This document shows, piece by piece, positions 54,058 through 61,388 of a DNA stretch of 64,000 nt. The notes below the pieces were generated by a model, which saw only the letters and a program-made list of their open reading frames with translations, had not been told where the DNA came from and did no database searches. The position numbers and the translations under genes are program-made. How positions within the stretch are numbered: the stretch's first letter is position 1; each line of letters opens with the position of its first letter. Source of the DNA: Aureispira sp050633105 (lineage in GTDB: Bacteria; Bacteroidota; Bacteroidia; Chitinophagales; Saprospiraceae); NCBI GenBank assembly GCA_050633105.1, contig JBOEFW010000017.1, forward strand, positions 1 to 64,000. Reading direction: 5' to 3'.

Positions 54058-54098
54058 AACTAACTTAAAAATTAGTTTTGTAACTTAGTATTTAGTTA
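54058..54098. promoter_or_regulatory. Candidate BlaI-type operator overlapping the promoter
   Basis: Two dyads share the core ACTAA/TTAGT: AACTAA-N8-TTAGTT (54058-54077) and TAACTTA-GTAT-TTAGTTA (54081-54098). A TAnnTTTG box, TAGTTTTG at 54073-54080, overlaps the first and abuts the second. The start codon of the repressor is 29 bases past the second dyad. Autoregulation by BlaI is inferred; no good -33 TTTG is seen. Confidence 0.55.
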
Positions 54099-54126
54099 TT
54101 AGACTGCTGCTAAAAAATTAACCATT

Positions 54127-54498
54127 ATGACACGATTATTAACACCCCTTGAATTGCAAGTTATGAATTTGCTTTGGCAAAAAGAGCGGGTTTTTATCAA
54201 GGACTTACTAGAAGCTTGGCCTGCCGATAAAGAAGGTAAAAAGCCTGCCTACAATACTATTTCTACGATCGTACGTATTCTAGAAAAAGACAAAGGTTTT
54301 ATTGGTTACAAGGCGTATGGCCGTACACATGAATACTTTCCTTTGATTAGCAAAGCAGATTATCAAAAAGCGTTTCTTAAGAATGCCATTGATAATGTTT
54401 TTTCTGGGTCGGTGACCAATCTTGTGTCTGCTTTAGTTGATGAAGAAAAAGTCGATCAAGGAGAATTGGATGAACTAAAACGATTATTAGACGAATAA
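54127..54498 (+). CDS. BlaI/MecI/CopY-family transcriptional repressor
   Basis: The 123-residue protein has the winged-helix start MTRLLTPLELQVMNLLWQKERVFIKDLLEAWP, then YNTISTIVRILEKDKGFIGYKAYGRTHEYFPLISKADYQKAFLK and a C-terminal dimerisation helix. In characterised systems such repressors are cut by a BlaR1 protease that senses beta-lactams or cell-wall damage; the next gene is that type of partner. The candidate operator with two dyads lies just upstream. The start at 54127 is supported by the LTPLELQVM motif. Confidence 0.9.
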   Translation: MTRLLTPLELQVMNLLWQKERVFIKDLLEAWPADKEGKKPAYNTISTIVRILEKDKGFIGYKAYGRTHEYFPLISKADYQKAFLKNAIDNVFSGSVTNLVSALVDEEKVDQGELDELKRLLDE

Positions 54499-54528
54499 AA
54501 TCGTCTTAAAAGGGTTACAATTCCTGTA

Positions 54529-55719
54529 TTGAATCCGTTTAATGTATATGTTCTTCCTCGCTTAACACTATTGCTGCTTATGCTACCTTATTGGTTTCTT
54601 TCCTGTTTGCTATTTAGTTTAGGTGCCTTGTTGTACCACTTTTTGCTGCGTCACTCTCTGAAGGTGCAGCATGCGAAGTATGTTTTGGTGGGAATGGTCT
54701 TGTTGAGCTGGGGAATTCCTATGCTCGTGCCAAGTTTACCAGCAAAAGCGATCGCTTTAGAGAAAGATTACCTAAAAGATTATCGAAACTACACCGCTTG
54801 GAATGTAGTTGATATACAAGATGGCGAGTTATTACATTGTTATGCAGGAGCGAATAACAGTCAAGAACAGTGTCATTGTGAGGTGAAACAACAAGCAGAA
54901 GTCCTCGCTTATCAGTCTAATCCTTATTATAATTGCCTCCTAATCTGTAAACAGCCGATTTATTGGTTGTTTCTTGCTGTGATGGGAATGTTGTTATTGC
55001 AGTTGTTTTTCCGATGGTCAGGCTTGGTTTATTTAGTATATAATAATCAATTGGCGCAAGAGAAACACCAGTTATCAGGAACCACCTTTTATCTGCTTCG
55101 TCCTCATCAAAAGCTCCCTTTTCCAATTAGCTCTTTTACCCTTTGGAGGAATTATATTTTGCTAGACCAACAATGGGAAGCACAGTTTTCTAAAGAAGAG
55201 TTAGAAGCTATTTTCTTACATGAAGTTGCTCATTTACAACAGCGAGATACTTGGCAACAATTGTTGCTTCAAGGACTTCAAGCGTTGTGGTGGATGCATC
55301 CTCTTTATTATTATTTACAAAGAGAACTCAACCGCCTCAATGAATATGTCGCGGATGATTTTGCGGCTCAACAGCTCGGCGATGTAAAACGTTACGCTCG
55401 AACCTTACTCAAGGCAAAAGAGCAACAATTGCAACAGCAACAACGCCTCAATTTGGTACTTTATTTTGCACAAGGACTTTTCAAACAGCGGATTGTGCGT
55501 TTAATAGCGCAACCTCAACAGCGTTACCAACCCCATTGGTTGTTGACCCTTTCTGTTTTAGGGATCTTGTTTTGGCAGAGTAGTGCGGTTGCTTTACCTG
55601 CTTTACAAGCACAAGATGAAGCCTTGCGCAGTTATGAATTGTGGCAAGTAGAGCAACAAAAATTGCCTCAGGAAGAAGTTTGCCCTACTTGCGGCAATCA
55701 TAAAATTAGCTTATACTAG
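54529..55719 (+). CDS. BlaR1-type M56 membrane metallopeptidase
   Basis: The 396-residue protein starts at TTG 54529, 30 bases after the repressor. Membrane helices lie near 8-30, 38-58, 140-162 and 340-360. The zinc site is HEVAH with His231, Glu232 and His235 (LEAIFLHEVAHLQQRDTW), followed by ALWWMHPLYYYLQRELNRLNEYVADDFAA, which supplies the third ligand Glu. This is the M56 domain that cleaves BlaI-type repressors. Unlike classical BlaR1 there is no penicillin-binding domain; the chain ends in a short extracytoplasmic tail with a CxxC pair (EVCPTCGNHKISLY). The signal it senses is therefore unknown, though adjacent pbpC suggests the cell wall. Confidence 0.88.
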   Translation: MNPFNVYVLPRLTLLLLMLPYWFLSCLLFSLGALLYHFLLRHSLKVQHAKYVLVGMVLLSWGIPMLVPSLPAKAIALEKDYLKDYRNYTAWNVVDIQDGELLHCYAGANNSQEQCHCEVKQQAEVLAYQSNPYYNCLLICKQPIYWLFLAVMGMLLLQLFFRWSGLVYLVYNNQLAQEKHQLSGTTFYLLRPHQKLPFPISSFTLWRNYILLDQQWEAQFSKEELEAIFLHEVAHLQQRDTWQQLLLQGLQALWWMHPLYYYLQRELNRLNEYVADDFAAQQLGDVKRYARTLLKAKEQQLQQQQRLNLVLYFAQGLFKQRIVRLIAQPQQRYQPHWLLTLSVLGILFWQSSAVALPALQAQDEALRSYELWQVEQQKLPQEEVCPTCGNHKISLY

Positions 55720-56117
55720 TTGATCGACATCATGCCTGAATAGCTGGTCAAGTACCATTGATTACCAATTAAAGTAAATTGCTTTTCCATTAAAAAGTGC
55801 TGTTGAATAATCACGCGCTCGCGCATCCAGGTCTCCATGTCTACAATTGGCAATACTTGAATACTTGGATCTTTTTCAAGTGGTTTTAGATAACGCCAAT
55901 TTTCTACATCCCAATAAAAAGGATCTTGTTTTCCTTCAGGATCTTGCCCCAACAAAGGAAATTCAGTGCGTTGTAATTGGAAAATGCTGTCGGCATAATA
56001 TTGCTCATGAAAAGCTTTAAAATCCTCTCTTCCTTTGTCGTCTGTTGGTAAGCCATCCGTACAAGCAATTAAGAATATACAGCAAAAACTTCCTAAAATA
56101 AAGGGTAATAATTTCAT
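55716..56117 (-). CDS. DUF4348-type lipoprotein
   Basis: The ATG at 56117 is chosen because MKLLPFILGSFCCIFLIAC is then a lipoprotein signal with Cys19; an upstream ATG adds 25 residues before it. The mature part contains FKAFHEQYYADSIFQLQRTEFPLLG...FYWDVENWRYL, a layout like the DUF4348 proteins of Bacteroidota (D-x-x-FQ-x-x-R-x-x-FPL). Function is unknown. It converges on the blaR1-like gene with a 4-base overlap of stops, and lies downstream of the phosphopantetheinyl transferase gene on the same strand. Confidence 0.65.
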   Translation of the reverse strand: MKLLPFILGSFCCIFLIACTDGLPTDDKGREDFKAFHEQYYADSIFQLQRTEFPLLGQDPEGKQDPFYWDVENWRYLKPLEKDPSIQVLPIVDMETWMRERVIIQQHFLMEKQFTLIGNQWYLTSYSGMMSIN

Positions 56118-56172
56118 TTGATTGTCTTGATTAGTGTCATAAGAAAGGCTACCAAGCAGGTAGCACTCCATC

Positions 56173-56814
56173 TTATAATGCAATAGCGACACAAAGATAA
56201 TAGTTGGCGGTCTTTTTATAAAAAATTTTGTACCAAGCTTCTTCTTTAGGCTTTTGCAAGCGGGCTAAGGTATGGCCTTCTGAGTGAGGGAAAAAGGGCA
56301 GAACATGCAAGTGGTCAATAAAATTAACTTGTCCCTGTCCATAGGCTTTGAACAGTGCTTCTTTGATGCCCCAATAATAGTGCAAATAGTCTTGATAATG
56401 CGCTGCTGGTTGTTTTATCATTGTCAGAACGTTAGGAGCAATATACTTGTGGGCAATACGAGCGAGTTTAGCATTGGGAATTTGAACATCTACGCCAACA
56501 GTTGTTGCAGCTTGGATCGCGGCTACATAAATGCCACTGTGGCTGATCGAATAATAGAATGGATCATTAGGGACACGGAGTTTGCCCGCTGCATCTTTAT
56601 AAAAAGAAGAACAATGTTGTCCACAGAGCCGCTGCAAGGCATAGCGACTCGCCAACCAATCTAAACGGGCAGGCGCGTGGCGATATTTAGCGTTTAGTTC
56701 TTCTTGTTGTTGGGGACTTAAGGCGAGTGCTTGTTGGAAAAAATGGATTGACTCAAGCTGTTCCCAAACTAAAAATTGTGTTTGTTGCTGTTGTTGTTGA
56801 TAATGAATAGGCAT
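56173..56814 (-). CDS. 4'-phosphopantetheinyl transferase superfamily protein
   Basis: The enzyme moves 4'-phosphopantetheine from CoA onto the serine of carrier proteins. The 213-residue Sfp-type chain has YYSISHSGIYVAAI (SHS at 91-93), VGVDVQIPN (Asp109; the third residue of the usual D-x-E pair is Gln111) and WGIKEALFKAYGQG (Lys-Glu-Ala at 151-153). The Gln in place of Glu is a variation in a metal-binding position. No polyketide or peptide synthetase lies in the window, so the carrier protein may be ACP or lies elsewhere. Confidence 0.88.
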   Translation of the reverse strand: MPIHYQQQQQQTQFLVWEQLESIHFFQQALALSPQQQEELNAKYRHAPARLDWLASRYALQRLCGQHCSSFYKDAAGKLRVPNDPFYYSISHSGIYVAAIQAATTVGVDVQIPNAKLARIAHKYIAPNVLTMIKQPAAHYQDYLHYYWGIKEALFKAYGQGQVNFIDHLHVLPFFPHSEGHTLARLQKPKEEAWYKIFYKKTANYYLCVAIAL

Positions 56815-57143
56815 GTTACAAAAGTAGAAACAACTTGATACAAAAAGAAAAATGCCCTTTGGTTAATCACTCCAAAGGGCAAATTCTATCAGAAATACTG
56901 ATGCAATACGTTTCTCCACGTAAGTAAGGGATCACTTAGGGAAGAACTACTAATTTCAACTATCTGATACAAATATAAGAGCCTAAGTAACGTTGGGCAA
57001 ACACAAAAAAAACAAAAACTTATTCTTTACTAGGATGAAAAAGTATGTTTTTAGCGTTTGTTTTTTTTGTAAAATTCTGCTTTTTAGTAGGTTGTGTTTG
57101 TTGAAGATTCTTTTTTGCTTAAAAAAACTTAAGCGTAGTTCGC
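56815..57143. other. Intergenic region before the acyltransferase stop
   Basis: Holds the terminator at 56840-56881 and otherwise AT-rich sequence with no gene. Confidence 0.6.
56840..56881 (-). terminator. Terminator of the acyltransferase gene
   Basis: TGCCCTTTGG (56853-56862) pairs with CCAAAGGGCA (56872-56881), with an A-rich run to its left (56842-56852) that forms the U-tract on the minus strand. Confidence 0.75.
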
Positions 57144-57992
57144 TTACTTTTTATTCTTCTTAAAAGGCTTGGAAACTAGTTGTGCAAGGACTCTAGTAGG
57201 CAGTTTTCGCTTAGGATCTTTGGCTCGAATTACTTTTAACGCTTCTATTCCTTCTAGAACTTCATGCTCTACAATGGTTTTTAGTGCAGCTACAGCCTCT
57301 GCATCTTCCTCCAAACCTTGGTAGGCAGTTGTTCTAATCGGTTTTGCAAATTTATAATAAAAACGTTGTGGTTTAGGGAGTGGGCTCATGCCAATACCTT
57401 TAGCCATAGGGATAATTAAATCATCTCGGAGGCCCATTTTTCGTAATGCAAAACCAATAGGTGATTGTAGAATTTCGTCACTGTCCATTACCAAATCATA
57501 ACATTCCTCTGCTCCAACTGCGGAGAAGGGAACAATGGTACAGCCATGCTGCATGGCCATTTTGATAAATCCAGAGCGGTCTTCCCATTTGAGTTGGTAG
57601 GCTTCGCCTTTATTTTTGAACGCTTCTCTAGATCCTCCAGGAAAGACAAGAGTGTATTGTTGTTGCTGCATGAGTGAGGCGCAGTTTTTCCGACTGCCTT
57701 CAATGAGCCCAAAACGCCTAGCCAACTCTCGCCATAGAGGTACTTTGAAGTGTGCTCGATCGCCTAGAGAATAAGTGAAAATATCGTGATCAAAATAGAG
57801 CTTGAACCACATAATACTTACATCCCATAATCCCAATAAGGCATGGTTGCCAACAAAGAGTACAGGGCCTTCTTTGGGAATGTTTTTGGCGCCATAAAAA
57901 ACAGGATCTGTTAAAAAATAAAGAGGCTGAAAGAAGCGGAAAATCTGTTGTACTTCTTTGTCCGTTGGACGTTTAGGCAATTCCATAAGCAA
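57144..57992 (-). CDS. Lysophospholipid/1-acylglycerol-phosphate-type acyltransferase
   Basis: The 282-residue protein has the acyltransferase block GNHALLGLWDVSIMW (catalytic His with a distal Asp), then YTLVFPGGSREAFKNKGEAYQLKWEDRSGFIKMAMQHGCTIVPFSAVGAEECYDLV. The motif order fits the DAGAT/TMEM68-like branch of PlsC-type enzymes rather than the classical PlsC of phosphatidic acid synthesis. The probable task is acylating a lipid alcohol at the inner membrane. Its lysine-rich C-terminus (KPFKKNKK) is cytosolic. Single gene with its own terminator. Confidence 0.85.
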   Translation of the reverse strand: MLMELPKRPTDKEVQQIFRFFQPLYFLTDPVFYGAKNIPKEGPVLFVGNHALLGLWDVSIMWFKLYFDHDIFTYSLGDRAHFKVPLWRELARRFGLIEGSRKNCASLMQQQQYTLVFPGGSREAFKNKGEAYQLKWEDRSGFIKMAMQHGCTIVPFSAVGAEECYDLVMDSDEILQSPIGFALRKMGLRDDLIIPMAKGIGMSPLPKPQRFYYKFAKPIRTTAYQGLEEDAEAVAALKTIVEHEVLEGIEALKVIRAKDPKRKLPTRVLAQLVSKPFKKNKK

Positions 57993-58213
57993 TTGATTTA
58001 AAAGCAGAAGAAGGAAATGGTTAAAAGCTTACCCACAACATACCAACTTCGCGCCTAAGCTTTATAGTCTATTGAACTGTTTTTTGAAGATAGGGTTGCA
58101 AAACCTTTTATGTCTAGGGGGATAAATCGGGGGTGGTGTGGAATTTTAGGTAAAAATTAAGCTGAATAAGCACGCTGCAGAAACCGTATTGTAATTGAAA
58201 TCCGTTGGAGAAT

Positions 58214-59635
58214 TTATCCTCTTTTGTTGGTGTTTAAGGCATCTAAGAGCCATTGTCGCTTTGTTAATGGACGGATGGTCTTGATTTCCTCTATCAAAAT
58301 AGCCTCTGCTTTTTTATCATAAGGAGGGAGAGAGATGATTTTTTGCATAAAGTGTAAAAAATTTCTATAAGCTTCTCTATGGTAACTTATAGTAGATTTA
58401 CCTTTTCGACCAAGGTAGACTTTTGTACTGGCTAATAAGGAATCTAATGCCTCATAATCCTTTTTTATAAAGTACATTTTTAATAAAATAATTTTAGCAT
58501 CTAAATTCAAGAGAATGTCACTATACTTTGCCTGAAGTAGTAGTTCGATTGCCTTAGATTGGTTGCCTTTGTTAAAATAGAGGTTTGCCATATTGTAGTG
58601 TTTGTAACTCACACGATATTTAGGTTCTACAAAAACAGCATAGGTTTCAATAAATTTTTTAACCCAATCAAAATCTTTGATCTGAAGACCTAGTGTTACA
58701 ATATTTTTGTAGGTAAAACGGCTTAATTTATTTTCTTCTAATAGAATCTTAGTTTTTAATCCCATTTTATAAAAATCCAGTGCCTCAATAATATATTCTT
58801 CCTTTCCTGTATTTAGTCGTTTAATTAAATAATTTAAAATTAAGAGGAATAAATTTTTTGAATCAGAAAAATGCAACGAAGATTGCTCTTGTAATAAATA
58901 CTCTTTGAGTTTTAGAAAATGGTTTTTTGCATTGGGTAAGGTTAATGTCCAATAACTGTGATAGTAAATCATAAGAGTATCAATATGGTCATAATATCCC
59001 TTTTTTACTTCTTCTAATACGGCATCTAGTAACGGAATTTGATAGACTTCTTTTCTAATATTGCTATGTGTTTGGCTAATGCAGGCATATTTGAGTATAT
59101 CGATAATAAATAGTATAGTAAAAGGGGCAGTAATTTCTTGAATATTAATACGATAAGCCCTTTGTTCTGTGGTTCTTTGCTCAAAGAGTTCTTGTTCTAA
59201 TTGATAGTTCTGAAAGAAAAAAGCACTGTTCTTTATCAACTTGCCTTGTTGCTTCTTTTTAATCTTACCTATACTCTGAGAAGCTAATTTATCTAATCCT
59301 AGTGCTCGATAAGCTTTTGCCAAAGAAAAATCCTTTAAAAAAGGATCTTTTTGAATTTGCGAATAGCTGACAAAATTATTTAATGTTTCTAATGCAAAAG
59401 ACATGATATGGCGTATTCTATTGTCATTGTAGTCCGCAGTACCATATAAATATTGATGCGCTTGTTCTTTAGAAATATGTTGGGCATCTAATTTACGTTT
59501 AGAGTATAAGTAATCAAAGAGTTTGATGACATCTTGATGTTGGTTATGTATAGGAGAGACTACCCATTTTTTGAATTTCCTCTTTTGTGTGGTAGATAAT
59601 GCTTTGAGAATAATAAGGAGCTTGCTTTTGTGCAT
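58214..59635 (-). CDS. Helical-repeat (TPR-like) hypothetical protein
   Basis: The ATG at 59635 gives 473 residues starting MHKSKLLIILKALSTTQKRKF; an upstream ATG at 59737 would add 34 residues. The protein is nearly all alpha-helical, with TPR-like segments near the C-terminal half (VSYKHYNMANLYFNKGNQSKAIELLLQAKY). There is no signal or catalytic motif. It is divergent from the peptide precursor gene, and the two starts are about 236 bases apart, so it may regulate or share the system, but this is inference. Confidence 0.6.
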   Translation of the reverse strand: MHKSKLLIILKALSTTQKRKFKKWVVSPIHNQHQDVIKLFDYLYSKRKLDAQHISKEQAHQYLYGTADYNDNRIRHIMSFALETLNNFVSYSQIQKDPFLKDFSLAKAYRALGLDKLASQSIGKIKKKQQGKLIKNSAFFFQNYQLEQELFEQRTTEQRAYRINIQEITAPFTILFIIDILKYACISQTHSNIRKEVYQIPLLDAVLEEVKKGYYDHIDTLMIYYHSYWTLTLPNAKNHFLKLKEYLLQEQSSLHFSDSKNLFLLILNYLIKRLNTGKEEYIIEALDFYKMGLKTKILLEENKLSRFTYKNIVTLGLQIKDFDWVKKFIETYAVFVEPKYRVSYKHYNMANLYFNKGNQSKAIELLLQAKYSDILLNLDAKIILLKMYFIKKDYEALDSLLASTKVYLGRKGKSTISYHREAYRNFLHFMQKIISLPPYDKKAEAILIEEIKTIRPLTKRQWLLDALNTNKRG

Positions 59636-59871
59636 AACTAACGTGATTAGATCAGTGAATGTCTGACAAAGACAATATAATGTTTTTGCTTGATTTGTTT
59701 CTAATGTAGACATTTGTGAAGTAATTAAAACAACCAAAAATTTAAAATAGAATCCTAATAGTGAATATCTAATAAAGATAATATTAAGAAGGTTTTTTGA
59801 TTACTACTAAGAGGTTTTAACTTGTAGAAGTGCACATCTACTTTTATTTAATTATAAAAAAAAATACTCCA

Positions 59872-60057
59872 ATGAAAAAAATGGATTTGTTTAAAAGCGC
59901 TGAGGTTATTAACTCAGATCAATTAATTACTATTACAGGTGGTCATGCTCTACGTATAGTCTCTGATTCTTATGACAATGGTGATTCTGATCATCATGAC
60001 AATGGCGACTCTGACCACCATGACAATGGTGATTCTGACTATGCCGATAATGGATAA
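59872..60057 (+). CDS. Graspetide-type precursor peptide with repeat core
   Basis: The 61-residue precursor is preferred from ATG 59872 (MKKMDLFKSAEVINSDQLITITGG); an upstream start at 59830 is possible. The leader ends in Gly23-Gly24, the expected cut site of a C39 exporter. The core (25-61) starts HALRIVSDSY and then repeats the octapeptide DNGDSDHH twice, then DNGDSDYA, and ends DNG. Asp and Ser are the side chains that ATP-grasp enzymes of this class join by ester or amide links. The leader fits the Bacteroidota GG-peptide family. It is followed by a perfect hairpin and the ATP-grasp gene, in the same direction. Confidence 0.85.
   Translation: MKKMDLFKSAEVINSDQLITITGGHALRIVSDSYDNGDSDHHDNGDSDHHDNGDSDYADNG
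59974..60045 (+). repeat. 24-bp coding tandem repeat in the precursor core
   Basis: Three 24-base units (59974-59997, 59998-60021, 60022-60045) encode DNGDSDHH, DNGDSDHH and DNGDSDYA, plus a partial DNG. The first two units differ only at synonymous third positions (for example GGT/GGC and GAT/GAC), which points to selection on the peptide rather than recent duplication. Confidence 0.9.
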
Positions 60058-60086
60058 TTTGCAATTGATCTGTTATTAATCTTCTT

Positions 60087-60130
60087 GGAATAGATGTACA
60101 ATTATTATCAGTACATCTATTCCATTTTTC
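60087..60130 (+). terminator. Terminator or attenuator after the precursor gene
   Basis: GGAATAGATGTAC (60087-60099) pairs perfectly with GTACATCTATTCC (60111-60123) around an 11-base loop, followed by ATTTTTC. It is placed between precursor and ligase genes. Partial read-through would give much more precursor than enzyme mRNA. Confidence 0.8.
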
Positions 60131-60171
60131 AAAACAAATTACAATTCATCATCTTATATAAAGTTTAAGAT

Positions 60172-61173
60172 TTGAAATTTTTATTCTTAAGTACTCATTT
60201 TACAGAAACTCTAATTGAAAAAACTCAATTGTATTGTATAGCACATGGTATTGAGGTTGTTAGAATAAATTTAGAAGATTTATTGCCTAACACAATTAAT
60301 ACCGTGCAAGTTACCATTGCAGAAGATGATATTTCATTTAGGCTAAAAGGAGAGACACACTTATTAAGCGAATTTTCTTTGATTTGGAAAAGACGAATCA
60401 GTGATAATTTTATATCAACAGGAAGATTATTTGAAAACTATAAAAACGTCCTGCCAAAGCCGATTTGTGAGAAATTGCTCAAAGAGGTTTATGATTTAAG
60501 AGATTTAATTTTACTTTTTTCCAAAAAACTGAATCTACCAATCATTAATGATTATGACCTTGCTTGTAGAAATAAACCTTTCCAAATAATCAAGGCCAAT
60601 GAGTTTGGTTTAAAGAGCCCATCTATGTTACTGTCCAACTCAATGGTTGATCTAAATTCTTTTATTTCGACTTGTAGCGCTACAATTACAAAACCAATAG
60701 GAGGCTTAGGGTATCTTTCTGATGAAAAGGAAATCATGAGTATCAAAACAACTTCTGTCAACTTAAATTATGTCAAAGATGTTTCTGCTGAGTTGATTTT
60801 TCCATCATTCCTGCAAGAACGTATACAATCAAAATACGAGCTTAAATGTACTTTGGTAGGAGAAGAGCTTTTTTGTGTAAAGCAGTATTATGAAGGTGGA
60901 AATATCCCTACAACAGATATTAAGTTAGCTTATAGAAACAAGCAAATAACCAATATAGAATACGAATTGAAACCTGAGGTAAAAGGTAAAATAATTAAAC
61001 TGTGTAAATATTTTAAACTAGATTTATGTACCATGGATATTATCAAAAATGTAGATGGGGACTATGTTTTTCTTGAAATTAATCCAGATGGTGTTGTGGA
61101 ATATTATAGCTATTTCTTAAGCTTCCCTATATATGAAAAGATTTTTGAAATGTTACAGCGTAACTGTAAATAA
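60172..61173 (+). CDS. ATP-grasp peptide ligase (grasp-with-spasm type)
   Basis: The 333-residue protein starts at TTG 60172 and is an ATP-grasp enzyme of the graspetide-ligase type. Visible elements are an N-terminal domain ending FSLIWKRRIS, where relatives have a YRR-like motif, ATP-binding strands SATITKPIGGLGYLSD and SFLQERIQSKYELKCTLVGEELFCVKQY, and the metal/ATP site LCTMDIIKNVDGDYVFLEINPDG near 290-313. Such enzymes phosphorylate Asp or Glu of the core and let Ser, Thr or Lys attack, forming macrocycles. TTG starts often lower translation, which would add to the precursor/enzyme imbalance. It lies 16 bases before the small protein gene. Confidence 0.85.
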   Translation: MKFLFLSTHFTETLIEKTQLYCIAHGIEVVRINLEDLLPNTINTVQVTIAEDDISFRLKGETHLLSEFSLIWKRRISDNFISTGRLFENYKNVLPKPICEKLLKEVYDLRDLILLFSKKLNLPIINDYDLACRNKPFQIIKANEFGLKSPSMLLSNSMVDLNSFISTCSATITKPIGGLGYLSDEKEIMSIKTTSVNLNYVKDVSAELIFPSFLQERIQSKYELKCTLVGEELFCVKQYYEGGNIPTTDIKLAYRNKQITNIEYELKPEVKGKIIKLCKYFKLDLCTMDIIKNVDGDYVFLEINPDGVVEYYSYFLSFPIYEKIFEMLQRNCK

Positions 61174-61189
61174 ATAGAACTAATAGATA

Positions 61190-61387
61190 ATGAATCAGGA
61201 AGAAATAAAAAAGAAATACGATGATTTGGTGAATACAGGCAAGCTTCCCTTAATGTTTAAAAACCTCACCTTTGAAGATCCTGAAAACAATCATGAATTA
61301 AAAACAAAACCAACATTTTACTCTCCTAAATTTAACACTAGAGTTCTAGGCGTCAGATACGCTGAACGTGCATTGTTACCGCTATAA
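61190..61387 (+). CDS. Small protein of the peptide cluster, 65 aa, unrecognised
   Basis: ATG 61190 follows the ligase stop by 16 bases and the stop (61385-61387) is one base before the maturase ATG, so the frame sits tightly in the operon and is probably real. The protein is charged and soluble: a helix MNQEEIKKKYDDLVNTGK, then LPLMFKNLTFEDPENNHEL and a C-terminal RVLGVRYAERALLPL. There is no GG leader or repeat like the precursor. I do not recognise it; an adaptor or second substrate is possible. Confidence 0.65.
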   Translation: MNQEEIKKKYDDLVNTGKLPLMFKNLTFEDPENNHELKTKPTFYSPKFNTRVLGVRYAERALLPL

Positions 61388-61388
61388 T

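Noticed and set aside
51577..55719. pbpC plus blaI/blaR1 as a beta-lactam resistance operon
   Set aside because: There is no beta-lactamase gene, and the BlaR1-type protein has no penicillin-binding sensor. The blaI gene has its own promoter region, so shared control with pbpC is not shown.
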